DNA of 64,000 nucleotides from Galerina marginata (lineage: Eukaryota > Basidiomycota > Agaricomycetes > Agaricales > Galerinaceae), in NCBI GenBank assembly GCA_023014335.1, contig JAECYW010000004.1:3844001-3908000 (forward strand), in the 5' to 3' direction. The stretch's first letter is position 1. Each line of letters opens with the position of its first letter. Of the stretch, positions 1-11,968 are shown one piece after another. The translations under genes and the position numbers were made by a program. The notes under the pieces are model-generated. The model had not been told where the DNA came from. It saw only the letters and a list, made by a program, of their open reading frames with translations, and did no database searches.

Positions 1-1199
1 TAGTTGGTCCTCAGAAGCACACAGACAAAAAAAAAAACACCGCTCCGAAATAAATTTAAATTAGAAAAAAGGCCCACCTTCCGTCTCGTGATTCAGCGCA
101 AGGATATTGCTCGGATGGCGCGCGATCAACTGAGTATAAGCAGCTTCGCTCTGAGCGGGTGTCGAGCCGGTTGAGTCTCCTGAGCTGATTTAAAAAAAGA
201 AAAGGAGGCCATCAGAGGTGCAAGGCAATTCATATCGAGGAAGCTCAACTTACTCAAAGTCCCATAACGCAAGCACCTGCCCCCTGATAGCGGAAGCTTG
301 TCGGACGAGATCGTTGTAGTTCCCGTAAGCTGTTATCTAGGGTTAACTTCCATGAAAGTGAAGAGTCGGAAGGCGAGCTTACGAGGACGCATGAACGCAG
401 GTGTAACGCCGAGGATCCTTTGCAGAGCCTCTGTGGCAGACGAGACGAGAAAGATAGTCAGACAATCAATGATGTAATAAGAGAAGGTCGATTAATGACA
501 CTTACGCTCAACGAGCCACATCTCATTATGAACTGCATCAAAGGGAAAAGCAGATCAGATCAAAGTCGTGAAAAGAAAAGGAGCTGATACGCACTATTAT
601 CCCAAGAAAGTGTTGTAAGATCAGAATGGCTCCACGTATGTGAGCCGATCTGGTGTCCATGGCTATACGCGTACTGCACGCGCTTTATCGAGTCTGGGTC
701 GTATATGCAGGCGTCTTTTAATTTCGATTTCCAAATGGACAGAGTGGTAAGCGTAAGTGGGGATTAATTGTTAATGTGGCCTTGACGACTGACAGTTATT
801 TCCATCTGCAAAAAAAGACTTGGTGTTAGTGTTGATTGATAATCTCGGGGAGAAAGAGCGCCTACTGAAGAAGAAAGTGCCGGTTGCGTTGGCGGCGACA
901 AGGGCTTTGCTGACGTCGTATCTAGAGATAGCACAACATTAGGAAAGAGGGGTAAGACTGATAGTGGAAAGCTCGATTACAGGTAAACGTAGGGGCCGTC
1001 GTCCTACAGAAAGGGTAGGTTAGATGTTCTACAATGAAGGGCCATGCAGCGGAGAGAGCAAACTCACAAAGGTCAACGCAGCAGTGTTCGGGTTGACGCA
1101 GCTCGTGACCACTCTCGCCAATGCCTGTCGCCTTTGCACAGTAGGCGACGCAGTCACGGAGGTAGCGAGGAAGGCGGCGAGGAGGTATTTGACCAACAT
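1..1199 (-). CDS. Secreted CE4 polysaccharide (chitin) deacetylase, partial at left edge
   Basis: Carbohydrate esterase family 4 enzyme, expected to remove acetyl groups from chitin or chito-oligomers at the cell wall. The start is the ATG at 1199. A hydrophobic signal peptide opens the protein and is followed by a QRR pair. Spliced exons: 1068-1199, 981-1003, 866-921, 794-805, 595-714, 506-532, 383-430, 254-329, 78-184; the next intron (donor GTGGGC) runs off the window. All five CE4 motifs are readable: TFDDGP with the catalytic and metal-binding aspartates, SHTWSH with the two metal histidines, RPPYG, WDFDSGD and LALNHE. The exon at 794-805 is only 12 bases and encodes most of the NGNNY loop. 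The gene is a paralogue of the complete gene at 44564-45927, with seven internal exons of identical length. The 3' end lies outside the window. Chitin as the real substrate is family inference. Confidence 0.88.
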
Positions 1200-1287
1200 T
1201 ATGGATAGCGATGGTTTTGGGAGGGGTGGTATAGGGCGAGGAAAGATCGTCGAAAATCGATACTGGCCCTCCGTCTGCACGCGTCCA

Positions 1288-1294
1288 ATTTATA
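1288..1294 (-). promoter_or_regulatory. Possible TATA box of the CE4 gene
   Basis: TATAAAT on the minus strand, about 90 bases upstream of the ATG at 1199. A second similar element lies at about 1566-1573. Position and sequence fit a fungal TATA box, but nothing else supports it. Confidence 0.4.
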
Positions 1295-1299
1295 CTTCC

Positions 1300-3383
1300 C
1301 TCAAGCTCTCTAGCCTCATCCGGTTAGGATGACGAACATGAGCGTCCGGATGGACCGCCACTGTCGGGTGTCAAGACCGCTTCATGATTTCGTGATCCTA
1401 TTGGCGCCTCATCCCCCTGAAAGAAAACGGTATGTCCAGCCGAATGGACATGAAGGCTTGCCTGCTCTAGTCTTAGAGAAGAGAGCGCCAAAAATAGAAC
1501 CTGTTTAGTTATGGCACATGTGAACATCATGTCGGGGTTACACTTCAGGAAGTCTGGACATACGAGTATTTATAACCCGTTGCCCAGACGCCGCTTGTCG
1601 TCTCTGACTCCAGATAATTAGGCTAGCTTTGTCTTGTCGTGGACGACGCTTCCAGGTCGGACCGCAGACTGACAAGTCTGGGCGTCGGGCTCGAGCTCAA
1701 GCTCAAATACATGAGTTCCGGCAGGAGTGGTCTATCTTCCCCTCTCCACGGGCGATGGGCATGAAACGTCGTACCCATTTCTTTCTCGTATGGTCCTTCG
1801 GATAAACGGGCTGCCCTGAATCTGAATTTCTGATGCACCATAAGTGCTCCCGCCGCACTCGGCCCTCACAGGAATTTCAGCAGATTTTAGCTCGCAGATG
1901 AAGTGTGGGGTAGTACCACAGCAGAGCGATAACAATCTCGCCCAAACCCCAACCTATCCGCGGAGCTCGTCGTGACTGCGCAATGGGGTATCGACCGCAA
2001 GTGTAAAGCAAAGCAAAGTGTCAACAATTCCGAGTCTTTTTCCCGCTGGTCATGGGGAAGATGAGATACAGAAAAAATGCCGGATAAATCGCGTCGCACC
2101 ATGAGGTTATGAACTTTGGAGATTGAAAGCTAACGAGAACCCCTGCTCCGATGTATAATACTACTTGGAGGATTGTTGGGAAGGCGAAATCCGCGTAATG
2201 AAGCATGATTTCATCTTCTTCGAGGTGTCTTCGCCTTGCAGCTGGCATGGGTCGGATGGGTGTTATGCACAGCTGCCAAATGCTAAGCGGAGAATCAGGA
2301 AGAGAACCGTGAATTAGCTCTCCGATTTCATATTCTCCAACGATTGTTCCTATTTTCTCGGAGGTTTGAAAAGGTCATCGAGCTCAAGGTTGAAATGAGG
2401 GTTGGAAAGGAAGAGTCAAGACACGTCGGTGACGAGATTGTTGATCCTGGCTCCCGGGCCGTCACCCGATTCAAGCAGGTCATCTGGCTTAATTTTTACC
2501 TTGAGTCTGTGCCTCCGAGCCTCCCTGAGTCTGTGGTTGATTTATACTTGGATTATACTATGTAAACTAAATATCACTGACGCAATTCCCGGAAGTGTCA
2601 GACTCATATTGAACGGACTCCAATTCGTTGCCAAATTTCTGGAAGTGTAGAGCCTGGTAGGGACGACGGCAGAGTCCAATCCAAGTGCCAAAGTTGTGTC
2701 GAATAAAAATTCGAAAACATGTCAAAGGGAGACCAGGAGAATGGATTACGACCACAGGCAAACCACAGGCCGAGAAATGAAAGGAAATGAAATGCTTCAA
2801 CGTTCAATATCAATCATACTATGTATTTCGACCCACTCCACAAATCAGAATCATTATTGTACATTCAGAGTATAAGATGAATACTACTGTAATATTGAAG
2901 TCGGTGCAGAACAATCGACATCTGATATCTAATATAAATATGCAAAGCAGACAGCGACAGACGAATGAGAGGTGGTCGTGAGAATAGATGTAAGTAAGGT
3001 GACAACTTGAAGGGCGACAGGGACAGCGATAGTAATGTTATGTTACAGCACGATTGGAAAAAAATACAGCAATGGTAATGGTAATGGCATCTGCCTATCA
3101 GGGTAGAAGATAGTCCCGAAGATGTGTTGAGACAGTGAAATGAAAGATCCAGAAGACGCATAACGTCGAAGGAAGCAACGCAACGCGAGCCAGAAAATGA
3201 AAGCGTAAAACGGCATGTATAATGCCGAATACAATGTCCTAAAAAGAATCAGGAGCAGGAGCATCAGTCGCGGATAATGAACGGGCAAAAGAGATGAGCC
3301 AACCTCGACCTTGGAAACACCAACCTCAATCCCAAGCACTAGGGGGACTGAATGTCCGTCCACGCTCATGTCATCAGCACACC
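1300..3383. other. Intergenic region, no confident gene
   Basis: This lies between the CE4 gene (divergent) and the 3' end of the Zn2Cys6 gene. A minus-strand open frame at 2021-2248 encodes two hydrophobic segments (LQVVLYIGAGVLVSF and YPAFFLYLIF) and could be an exon or relic of a membrane protein. I could not join it to plausible flanking exons. The rest has only short random open frames. Part of 3000-3383 is probably the 3' UTR of the Zn2Cys6 gene. Confidence 0.4.
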
Positions 3384-6300
3384 TCACCCGGACGCCGACG
3401 GGTGCTGGCCATGCCCTTGCGTCAGCTCGCTGACGTTGGTGAGGTAGGTGCCCCATTCATCCAGCCTAAAAGACGAAAAACGGGGAAGAGGAAGGAAGGG
3501 TCAATTAGCCAAGAAACCAACACCACAAAACCGAACCCGGCATAGGGTTCACATATAAGAGAAAGAGCACGCACTCGAATCCAGTAGGCGCATTCGACCA
3601 CATCGCAATCGTATCATTGTCCACAAAAGCATACATCTCATCCGCCCCGCCCCGCCCCCGCCTCCGCCCCCACTCCCGCCTCCTCCGTTCGTCTGCTGGT
3701 GCTGGTGCCCATGCCCATTAAGCCCACCCAACCCCTGCGACCTCCCATCCCCCCTCAGATCCATCGCCATCCCCCTATACCCCCCCTCCAACGACGCAGA
3801 CGACGCATGACGGCCCCGGCCCCGGCGGCTGCCCCATCGACCCCGCCCCATCCACAGCGAACGGCGACCCGCCCGGCGCATACCCCAGCGTCCCCGCCAG
3901 ATCATCAAACATCACCATCTCCGCCGCGTCCATCCCGAAGCCCTGCCCCACCCCCACCCCAACTCCAACAGCCATCGAGCTCATCTCCCCGATCGAGCCG
4001 AACCCGTTCGACGAGGTCGACATCGGGTTTCCGTGTCCATGTCCGTGTCCGTGTCCGTGGGTGACCTGTGGATGAACGGTAGATGAGCATGCTGTTCTCT
4101 TCTCTCCTGCCGCCAGAGCTCAAGCAGGATACGACCACTCACATTAACATGATGCGGCAACATCCCTCCCCCACCAATCCCAATCCCAACCCCATCCCAC
4201 CCAGCCCATCCGAAGGCGACGGCGCACTCCCACTCCCATCACTGCTCCCGCTCGTCGTCGAGTACCAATAATTCGATCTCTGCTGCTGCTGCTGCACCTG
4301 AGCCAGCGCCGGCAGGGGCGGGGGCACAGGCGCCTGCGCCGAAAACGTGATCCCCCCATGCAGAGGAATCCGCCCAAGCTCGTTCGAATACACCGGCAGC
4401 GCGAAACACTCCGACCGGCGTAGGCGGCTGCTGCTGCTGCTGGCCTTGGATGCCCGACATCGACATCGATCCTGACATAGGAGAAGCCGACGAGTCCTGG
4501 TGCTGGTGCTGGTGCTGGTGCTGGTGCGCCTGCGCCTGTGAGCCCAAGTGCGAATGCGACGCAGGCCTCCTCATCGCCGGCTGGCTCATCGACTGTCCAA
4601 TCCCACCACCAACACCAACGCCCCCTCGCTGATGCTGCTGCTGCTGCTGCTGCTGGACAGGCCACTCCTGCTGCGACGCCCGCCGCTCCGCATCCTTCGC
4701 CCTCTTCGAGCCCGCAATATTCCTCGGCCCATCCCCCGTCATGCTAGAGAGCGACACCTCACTCGCCGTCGCCGATATAGGCGTCTCCGAGTCCCGCTCG
4801 CGCTTGTTCGCCCCGCCCGGCGGGCTGGGTTGGGGGAGGGGCAGCTCGCCTACTGAGGCGAGCTCGTATAGGATGTCCCTAGAAAGAACTAGCATCAGCA
4901 CCAATATCCAAAATCCAAAACGAAAGAAAAGAAAAGGAAGCAACATACCAAAGCCTGCCCGCAGAATGCCACTGATGCTCCGAGTTCCGCAAAGCCTGCA
5001 TGCACTTGTGCACATCCGCCATCTCCTTATTCGGATCCGTCGTCAGCCCCGAGCGTTTCCCGCCCCATATGCTAAGCAGCAACACGATGCCGGACGTGAA
5101 CACCGCCATCTAAAAGACAGAAAAAAGTTGCATCAGATCAGCATCACATCTCCAACAGAAAAAAAGCAGGGTAAAAAAAAAGCAGAAAAAAAAACCTACA
5201 CATACTTGAATAGGCGGAATAGTCGCCCTCTCCGTGCCCCTCCTCCTCTGAATATCAATAACATGACTACAGCTCCTCGCCGCATTCGTGCATATCGCCA
5301 GGGACGGGAAGGACAAGGGGGACGGCTTGGATGGGGACGGGATGAACGGCCGGTGGATGAGGATCTGGATGTGGTAGTATTGGGCGTAGAGCGTTACGGA
5401 TTGGTTGAAGAATTGGGTGTCTTCGCGGTTTGGGTCCCAGCGGACTGGAAGTGGAGAGATCAGTGGGAGAAAGGGGATGAGTAGGGAGTGTGTGCGTACG
5501 GTGGTCTGGCACGGAGTCGACCCATTTGTTGAGAGCCGAGTCAAGCTCGGCGACGATGTGCTGTTCCCATTGTTGTCCGACGAACCCTAGTAGGATCTTG
5601 GATTTGTTGATCGAGTACTATCAACAAGAAAAAAAAAAAGAGTCGAATTTAGCGTAAGCATCGAGCTTGACCCAATCAAGGCCAGAAAGAAAAGCAAAGA
5701 GAAAAAACGGCGAGGCGACATACGATAGTCCTCAACGAAAACGCCAAAATCTGATGCAGCTTCAAATAAAGTATAAACGCAGTGATGAGCGAAGGTTTGC
5801 CCGGCGGCTGCTTGAACCGCTTGGCGGGGTCTTCGTTGTCCCAGTATTCGTCGTCGCAGTCCACGGGTAGGTCTAGGTCGAAGCTGTAAGATGGTTGGTA
5901 TTAGTATTAGTAAAGGTATAGATAGATAGAAGAGGAAGACAAAACGTACTCCTCGTCATGAATCGCACACGGTCGGCCTAAAGACGAGCTGACCATTCTG
6001 TCCATACACACAAGGACCCTAAATTAAAATGAACGTCCAGTTAAAACACAAGAAAGGCAAAAGGAAGGAAGAAATGCGAATATACCAAAAAGCCCGCTTC
6101 CACTGCTCGTCCTCGGCCGTCAACGTATGCGTGTTCAGCTTCCTTCTATGCGCGCCCACATCCTGCGCGAGACGAATCCCGATGCCTACTAGTGTCCAAC
6201 ATGATTGAGGTGCCGATGAGCCTTGTAAGAACTGCACCGAAAGCTGTCGAAGAAAAACGAATTAGCACAAATCCAAAAACCACACAACAGAAGAACAAAA

Positions 6301-7754
6301 AGAAAAGCAACATACACACAACCTCTGCAAATCATACAACGTCGGCGGGGTCAACAACCCCTTCTTCGCCATCTGCACCTGATCAAACCACTTCCACCCA
6401 CTCGAATGAAAACTATCCACCCCGTCCAGCCTCACCCTCGGGTCCTTCGAGTACCTCGCCCCCACCGCACACACCAGGAGATACACATGCGCGAAGCTCG
6501 GGTTGGTGAGGTGCAGATTTGAGGCGAGGGCGGAGAGGAAGGAGGGCTTGTGGAGGAGGGGCAGGTAGAGGTTTACGGAGGAGAAGTAGAGGTCGATGCA
6601 GGATTGGGCGAGGTCGGGTTCGGGGAATGTGAATTTTGGGAGAGGGGGTGTGGTCGGGGTCGTCTTTTTCCCACTGAGGAAGGAGGAGGAGGGGGTTAGC
6701 TGGGTATGAGGGACGGGACGGGAAGTGAGAGGAGAAGGAAGAAACATACAGGCCTCGTCGTCCAAAACTCCTTTCTCTGATTCTTCAACTGCGGCTTGGA
6801 CGGATGCAGCGAATCCACATGCGACACATGCGCACCATCATAATACTCATTCTTCAGCTCCAGCGCCGTCCTAATCAGCATCGCGCCGCTGCTCTTCCCG
6901 AAGAACCGATAATCCTGCGGGTCGAGCTGCATGCGCTTGATGCTGTCCGCGAGGAGCAAGGCAGTCTCATCGTCGTCTTCTGTCATGTCGCGGGTCGGCT
7001 TGGCGTCGGAGGTCATCCCGCGGATGGCGGTGGTGACGGTGTCGAAGGGCGTCTTGTGGCCTGGGGGCTGGGGGCAGCTGAAGTTGTTGTCGGTGATGGA
7101 GCTTGGGGCGGCTGGGGGTGGCTCGATGGACCAGTTGTCGATCGAGTTGTTGAGTTCTTTGTAGAGCGTTTCGTCTGGGCAGAGCTGTAGACAGACATGA
7201 GCTAAGATGCATGCAGTATAGGAGAGGAGAGGACAGACGGACCCGCCGCAGGAGTTTATCCAGCCTCTCCAGCCGATTCTCGAGGCTTTCGACATATCTA
7301 TCAAGTCTCTTTTGAGCACACTGCGGCACGAGACAAGGAGCAGACGAAAGCTCACCCTTTCGGAGGCCCGCGCTTCTGCTGAGAGCGTCAGAGTGGAAAT
7401 TGCAGCATAGGGCGGTTGTCAAGGCATACCTTGGCGGCCTCGATATACGTGCAGCTGAAGCTGTAAGCGATGCAATTCGAACACCGATTCCCGGGCATCT
7501 GCACACCGTCGCCTGCGCCCTATCCGTCAGTACGAGCCAGCCCATCCTCGAGGAAAGAACCTACATCGAACTAGACATTATTAGACACACATGAGCCATG
7601 CCGAACAAAAAAAATTAAAAGTGGCAAGATCAAGTTACACACTTTTCTTGCGCCTGCATATATCGCACGCCCTCTGTATCCTTCGCTTCTTCATCGTCTG
7701 GAACAGCCTCGACGAGCCCTCGCCGTCGTTATAGTCGTCTTCGTTGGATGACAT
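3384..7754 (-). CDS. Zn2Cys6 fungal-specific transcription factor
   Basis: Nuclear DNA-binding regulator; target genes unknown. Sixteen exons: 7643-7754, 7565-7570, 7430-7512, 7356-7375, 7243-7297, 6750-7184, 6316-6673, 6086-6243, 5950-6018, 5724-5883, 5500-5617, 5206-5444, 4949-5109, 4143-4878, 3575-4065, 3384-3465. The N-terminus has the cysteine cluster CDIC-RRKKIRC-DGVQMPGNRCSNC followed by a YVESLENRLERLDKLLRR linker coiled coil. The middle holds the fungal-trans core (FPEPDLAQSCIDLYF, QGSSAPQSCWTLVGIGIR, VCMDRMVSSSLGRPCAIHDE). The C-terminal third is low complexity (Q, HQ, HG and G runs) and ends in AMWSNAPTGFE / LDEWGTYLTNVSELTQ. The conserved PWE stretch near 6660 and two parts of the C-terminal third are out of frame with their surroundings. 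With these repaired the protein would be about 1,093 residues. Either sequence errors or a decaying allele could explain this; errors are more likely because the detours keep protein-like composition. Confidence 0.88.
7565..7570 (-). other. 6-base micro-exon of the Zn2Cys6 gene
   Basis: Exon 1 ends AAGAAAA at 7643 before a GTGTGT donor, and exon 3 begins GCGACGG at 7512 after GCGCAG. Between them TCTAG|TTCGAT|GTAGGT gives a 6-base exon. Inclusion gives K-K-I-R-C-D-G, restoring the third zinc-binding cysteine. Skipping gives K-K-S-D-G in the same frame but without it. Confidence 0.75.
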
Positions 7755-8885
7755 GGTGCGCAGAAAACAAATGTAACACAAACACAAAATACGAGATCAC
7801 TGTGACGATGGGTTGCCAAAAGCGCTTGACGATCGTGGTGTGCATTATAAATACCGGCAAACTGCCTGACGCGTCCTTGCCGGCCTTCTAACAAAACTTT
7901 TTGCGAGGCAGGGGGCAGGGCTGAAACCGAAGTTTCGTATGAGTCACTGATTTTTCCCCGTTTCTTCGAATTCGACATATTGACTGCGATCTGTCGCTGC
8001 GAAGTTATGCTTTTCCCCAGCCCCAGCTGACTTGCTGCTGCTCACATCGATATCGGCGCGGTTCCGTACTCCCGGGACCTGCCACGTACAAGGTATACCT
8101 TCTACTAAGTAGTTCTATCAGGTTCTATCGCCACTGCTCGATGGGATGCTCGATATCCTCTCGGCTACGAGGACGAGTCAGAGCACCCCTTTTCTGAATC
8201 TCTGGGGAAATTATGACAACTCACCCCGTCCTCGCAGGAACTGCTCGTGCCGCGACGTGCGTCATCGCGCCGCGGCTAGATTGCATTTAGGCAAACTAAC
8301 TCCGTCCTTGGCTTTCTTGTCTTGTTCCCAAAAGAAAGCAATCACAATCACAGGCTATTTTCATTGATAACGATTGACGCTCCTAGGCCTCCTGCCCAGC
8401 CACCAGCGCTGCCAGTACACGGCTATTTTCCAAGCGAGCGCAGTAATAATAATTAGAATCTGCCACTCTGAAATCGTTCGGCGCGTCACCGCAGCAGATC
8501 GTGTTTATGCTGTACACCTCTTCGAATTCTCTCTTCAAGTGCCAGTGGTAGTATTACCGCGATAAAAATATCTCTTGGTCAATGACTTTCGCGGAGCTCT
8601 TGGCCATGGGCGGCTTCTCGAGTTCTCCCAAATAAGCCCAGCTGGCTGAGGCTGAGGCTGAGCGCTGAGGCTCTATACTTTTTGGAACTTAGGAAAGCTC
8701 TCGAACCATGGAATCCTCTCTGACAGGACCCACAACCTCCAACCTCCAACATCTACCTCCCCTGGATCGCAGTGACTCCTCGTAATTTTCCGGACAGCCT
8801 CAGCCCGGATCCCTGGAGCTCAAGCTCGAGGGTGCAGATGTTCAACTGTCCCTGCCCCTTGATCATAACCGCCCCTTCTCAAGAT
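7755..8885. other. Upstream region of the Zn2Cys6 gene, no gene seen
   Basis: This holds the likely promoter and 5' UTR of the minus-strand gene that starts at 7754. Only short open frames without family signatures are present. From about 8700 the sequence becomes pyrimidine-rich and runs into the tandem repeat array. Confidence 0.45.
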
Positions 8886-10078
8886 CAAGATCCCACTGGC
8901 AAACTGCGACACAAAGTATCATACTTGACATAGGAATGCGCAGCGCAATCTCCAGTTCCAGTACCTTTCCTTTTTTCGAAAGTCGTTCGATCATTCGACG
9001 TCCCATACCCATACTCGCTTTCTGTCAGGATCAAGACGGCTGATCGCCTGATCGCCCTTGAACTCGCTTCGTGGTCGTGGTCGTGGTCGTGGAGCTCTTG
9101 GGCTGAGCTGGTCTCTTTAAATTTCTCGAGTGCTTTCCGAATTATTTAATCCGGATAGCAAGGTGTACTACTAGTACAACGCCTTCTGTCTTCTATCTTC
9201 TGCCTTGCAACTGGGACCTACAGCTCTAAAATCTAATCCACCGGACAGTCAACCGCCTCACTCGGCCTTAAGCTTCTGAATCTCAAGATCCCAAAATGCC
9301 ACACATCGTATCATACTTAACACAGGCATGCGCAGCTCAATTTCCAGTATACTATCTTTCCTTTTTTCGAAAGTCGTTCGATCATTCGACGTCCTATACC
9401 CATACTCGCTTTCTGTCAGGATCAAGATCGTTGATCGTTGATCGCCCTTGGACTCGCTTCATGGTCGTGGTCGTGGTCGTGGAGCTCTTGAGCTGAGCTG
9501 GGCCCCTAAATTTCTCGAGTGCTTTCCGAATTATTTAATCCGGATAGCAAGGTTTACTACAACGCCTTCTGTCTTCTATCTTCTATCTTCTGCCTTGCAA
9601 CTGGGACCTACAGCTCTAAAATCTAATCCACCGGACAGTCAACCGCCTCACTCGGCCTTAAGCTTCTGAATCTCAAGATCTCAAAATGCGACACATCGTA
9701 TCATACCTGACAGGCCTGACCTAGGAATGCGCAGCGCAATTTCCAGTATACTATCTTTCCTTTTTTCGGAAGTCGTTCGATCATTCGACGTCCCATACTC
9801 GCTTTCTGTCAGGATCAGGATCGTTGATCGCCCTTGGACTCGCTTCGTGGTGGTGGAGGTCTTGAGCTAAGCTGGGCCCTCTAAAATCCTCGAGCACTAC
9901 CGAATTATTTAATCCAAATGACTAGATTCACTACAACGCCTTCTGTCTTCCATCTTGCTGCTGCAATCGGGACCTACAACTCTGAAATCTAATCCACTGG
10001 ACAACCAACCGCCTCACTGGGACTTCTGAATCTCAAGATCGTAAAATGCGACACATCGTCTCATGACATATTTGACAC
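8886..10078. repeat. Tandem array of a 360-400 bp unit, three full copies plus a partial fourth
   Basis: The unit starts at CAAGATC followed by a short stretch ending in TATCATAC or a variant. Copies begin at about 8886, 9284 and 9674, with a truncated fourth at 10034. Shared landmarks in order are CCTTTTTTCG(A/G)AAGTCG, TTCGATCATTCGACGTCC, CTCGCTTTCTGTCAGGATCA, a GTCGTG run, CCGAATTATTTAATCC, and CAACCGCCTCACTCGG. The first two copies are closest to each other and the third is shorter and more diverged. No open frame is conserved between copies, so the unit looks non-coding. Confidence 0.9.
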
Positions 10079-11968
10079 AGCAAATGTCAACTTGCGCAGT
10101 TTATTCACCTGTCTGCGCCCTTTTCTCTAAATGTCGTTTGAGGATTGGTTATTTTATACCCAACATTCACATCACATAACGCGACCGTCTTGATTTTCTC
10201 TTGATTTTCTCCTGGAATTCAAGCTTGAAGCTTGAATGCCGCCGCGCCTCCGGCGACTTGACTTGTGGCTAATCCATTATCCATTATTCCATGCCTGCGG
10301 TAGGACACCGTGGATTAATATTTACAACATAGCATTAAAACATCAAAACTCAAAGGCGACCTACATAGAGCTGTCCTAGGGTTTTATACCACGCCCTTAC
10401 ACATCGGAGTACCAGTCGGCTCAATTTCAAGTGCGACTGCCAGTGGCTTGTACTCATCCTTGCCGGTTGGGCATTAGCTCTTGGTATGGATGAAACCGGG
10501 CTTCATTTTCATTTTCATTTTCCTCGGTCTTGGCCTTAATTTAATTAATGCGGGGCTGAGAGTTCTTAGCGAGCTCCGAGTCATGCCCTAGCAGGATCGT
10601 CAATGATTTCAATCAACACCGTACCGGTACCCCCAACTTGAACGTCAATCCTCAAAAAAAACAAAGCTTCGCTTTCTCCGCATCCTCCGGAAGTTCCAGC
10701 CCAAGCTCCTCCACAAGTCCTCCCTCGAGGCAACCTCCAACCTCAGTGCCCAGGTACATATCCTGACCCACAAGTTCCATCCCTCCTTCTTCGCTTCCGC
10801 ACTGACCGATTTCTTACCAGTGACCACCAGCATTGTTGTTGTTCTCAAAACAACAACATCAGAGCCCTAAATCCCCTCCGCGTCGGAAATTGATCGAAAT
10901 CATATGCATGCCGTGCACAATGCAGCCCCCTTTATCTTTTTTTTTTTTTTTTTCGAACTCCAGGGTGTCCTGAATCCTGATGCATGGATGTTCCAAGTTA
11001 CATACCAAGTTACGCCGATTAACTATAAAATCTAGAGTATGCGTTCGTGCTCACGCCATATTCCTCGCACAGGGCCCTGGCCTCCTCCCTAATTTCGTGT
11101 GGGCGGTTTCTTAATTTCTTCAACAAAAACATATGGACTCTTCAGCTCATCCTCCAGGTCGTCGTAGCCAGCATGACAAGTCCTAGACGAGTGTATGAAT
11201 TTTTCCTCTTGACTCGGATGATTGTCCTATCGTTGAACTCATGACATGAGCATCCAACCGTAATCATCCAGGTCTAACTCGCTTCCCCGACCAACTCTGG
11301 TCCAATCTGCCTTCAAAACGCGACATGAACATGATGCCACAAAGTACAGCCTCTTGATCGCGTCTGGATTTTTCTCAAAAGTAACCGTCGGCATGGTTCC
11401 CTGAAACCGACTCGCATAATCTTATAATTAACAATCACAACAAATCCATCTTCCAACGCGTCGACCGTCATGAGGACTATTCTTACCGCCAAATAATCGA
11501 GCCGCATCTTTCGGGAAATTATTTCTATGGCCACAATACGGAGCGAGGCAGCCCAAGTCGGACCATACAAAATCTATGGGTACCTGTGACGCTCTATCAT
11601 CTATATAGTCTTGGGCGCTTCACTGACTTCCGCTCTCTGCCGCCGTCCTCAGCAGCAGGATCCTCCCTTACTTAACAGCCTCGATGGCCGGCAAAGGAAA
11701 CTCCGAGTAGATGCACTTTTATAATTACTGAATGGATACCGAGCGGCTTCTATTTCAATGTGAGATGTCCAATCGGTTCTTCTCTACAAAAAGTACTCAG
11801 TGTCACCAGTTTGTAACGACGCTGTGATGAACAATATCTGTTCTCCAGACTTGATAGAGGGCATATATTTGCTGAGGGCGGCCGCTGTCAGAGTGGGTAT
11901 TATTTACATCGCTCATTTCCATATTCCAGTCTGCCCTTTGCCACACCCATCCAGCAACTGAGCCGCCA
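10079..11968. other. Intergenic region, no confident gene
   Basis: Contains an 18-base T run near 10938-10955 and several short open frames on both strands, none with recognisable domains or consistent splice partners. The last few hundred bases are presumably the promoter of the plus-strand membrane protein gene. Confidence 0.45.

Noticed and set aside
4239..5015. 258-codon minus-strand frame as a separate gene
   Set aside because: It is exon 14 of the Zn2Cys6 gene read straight through, ending at the stop created by the frame detour.
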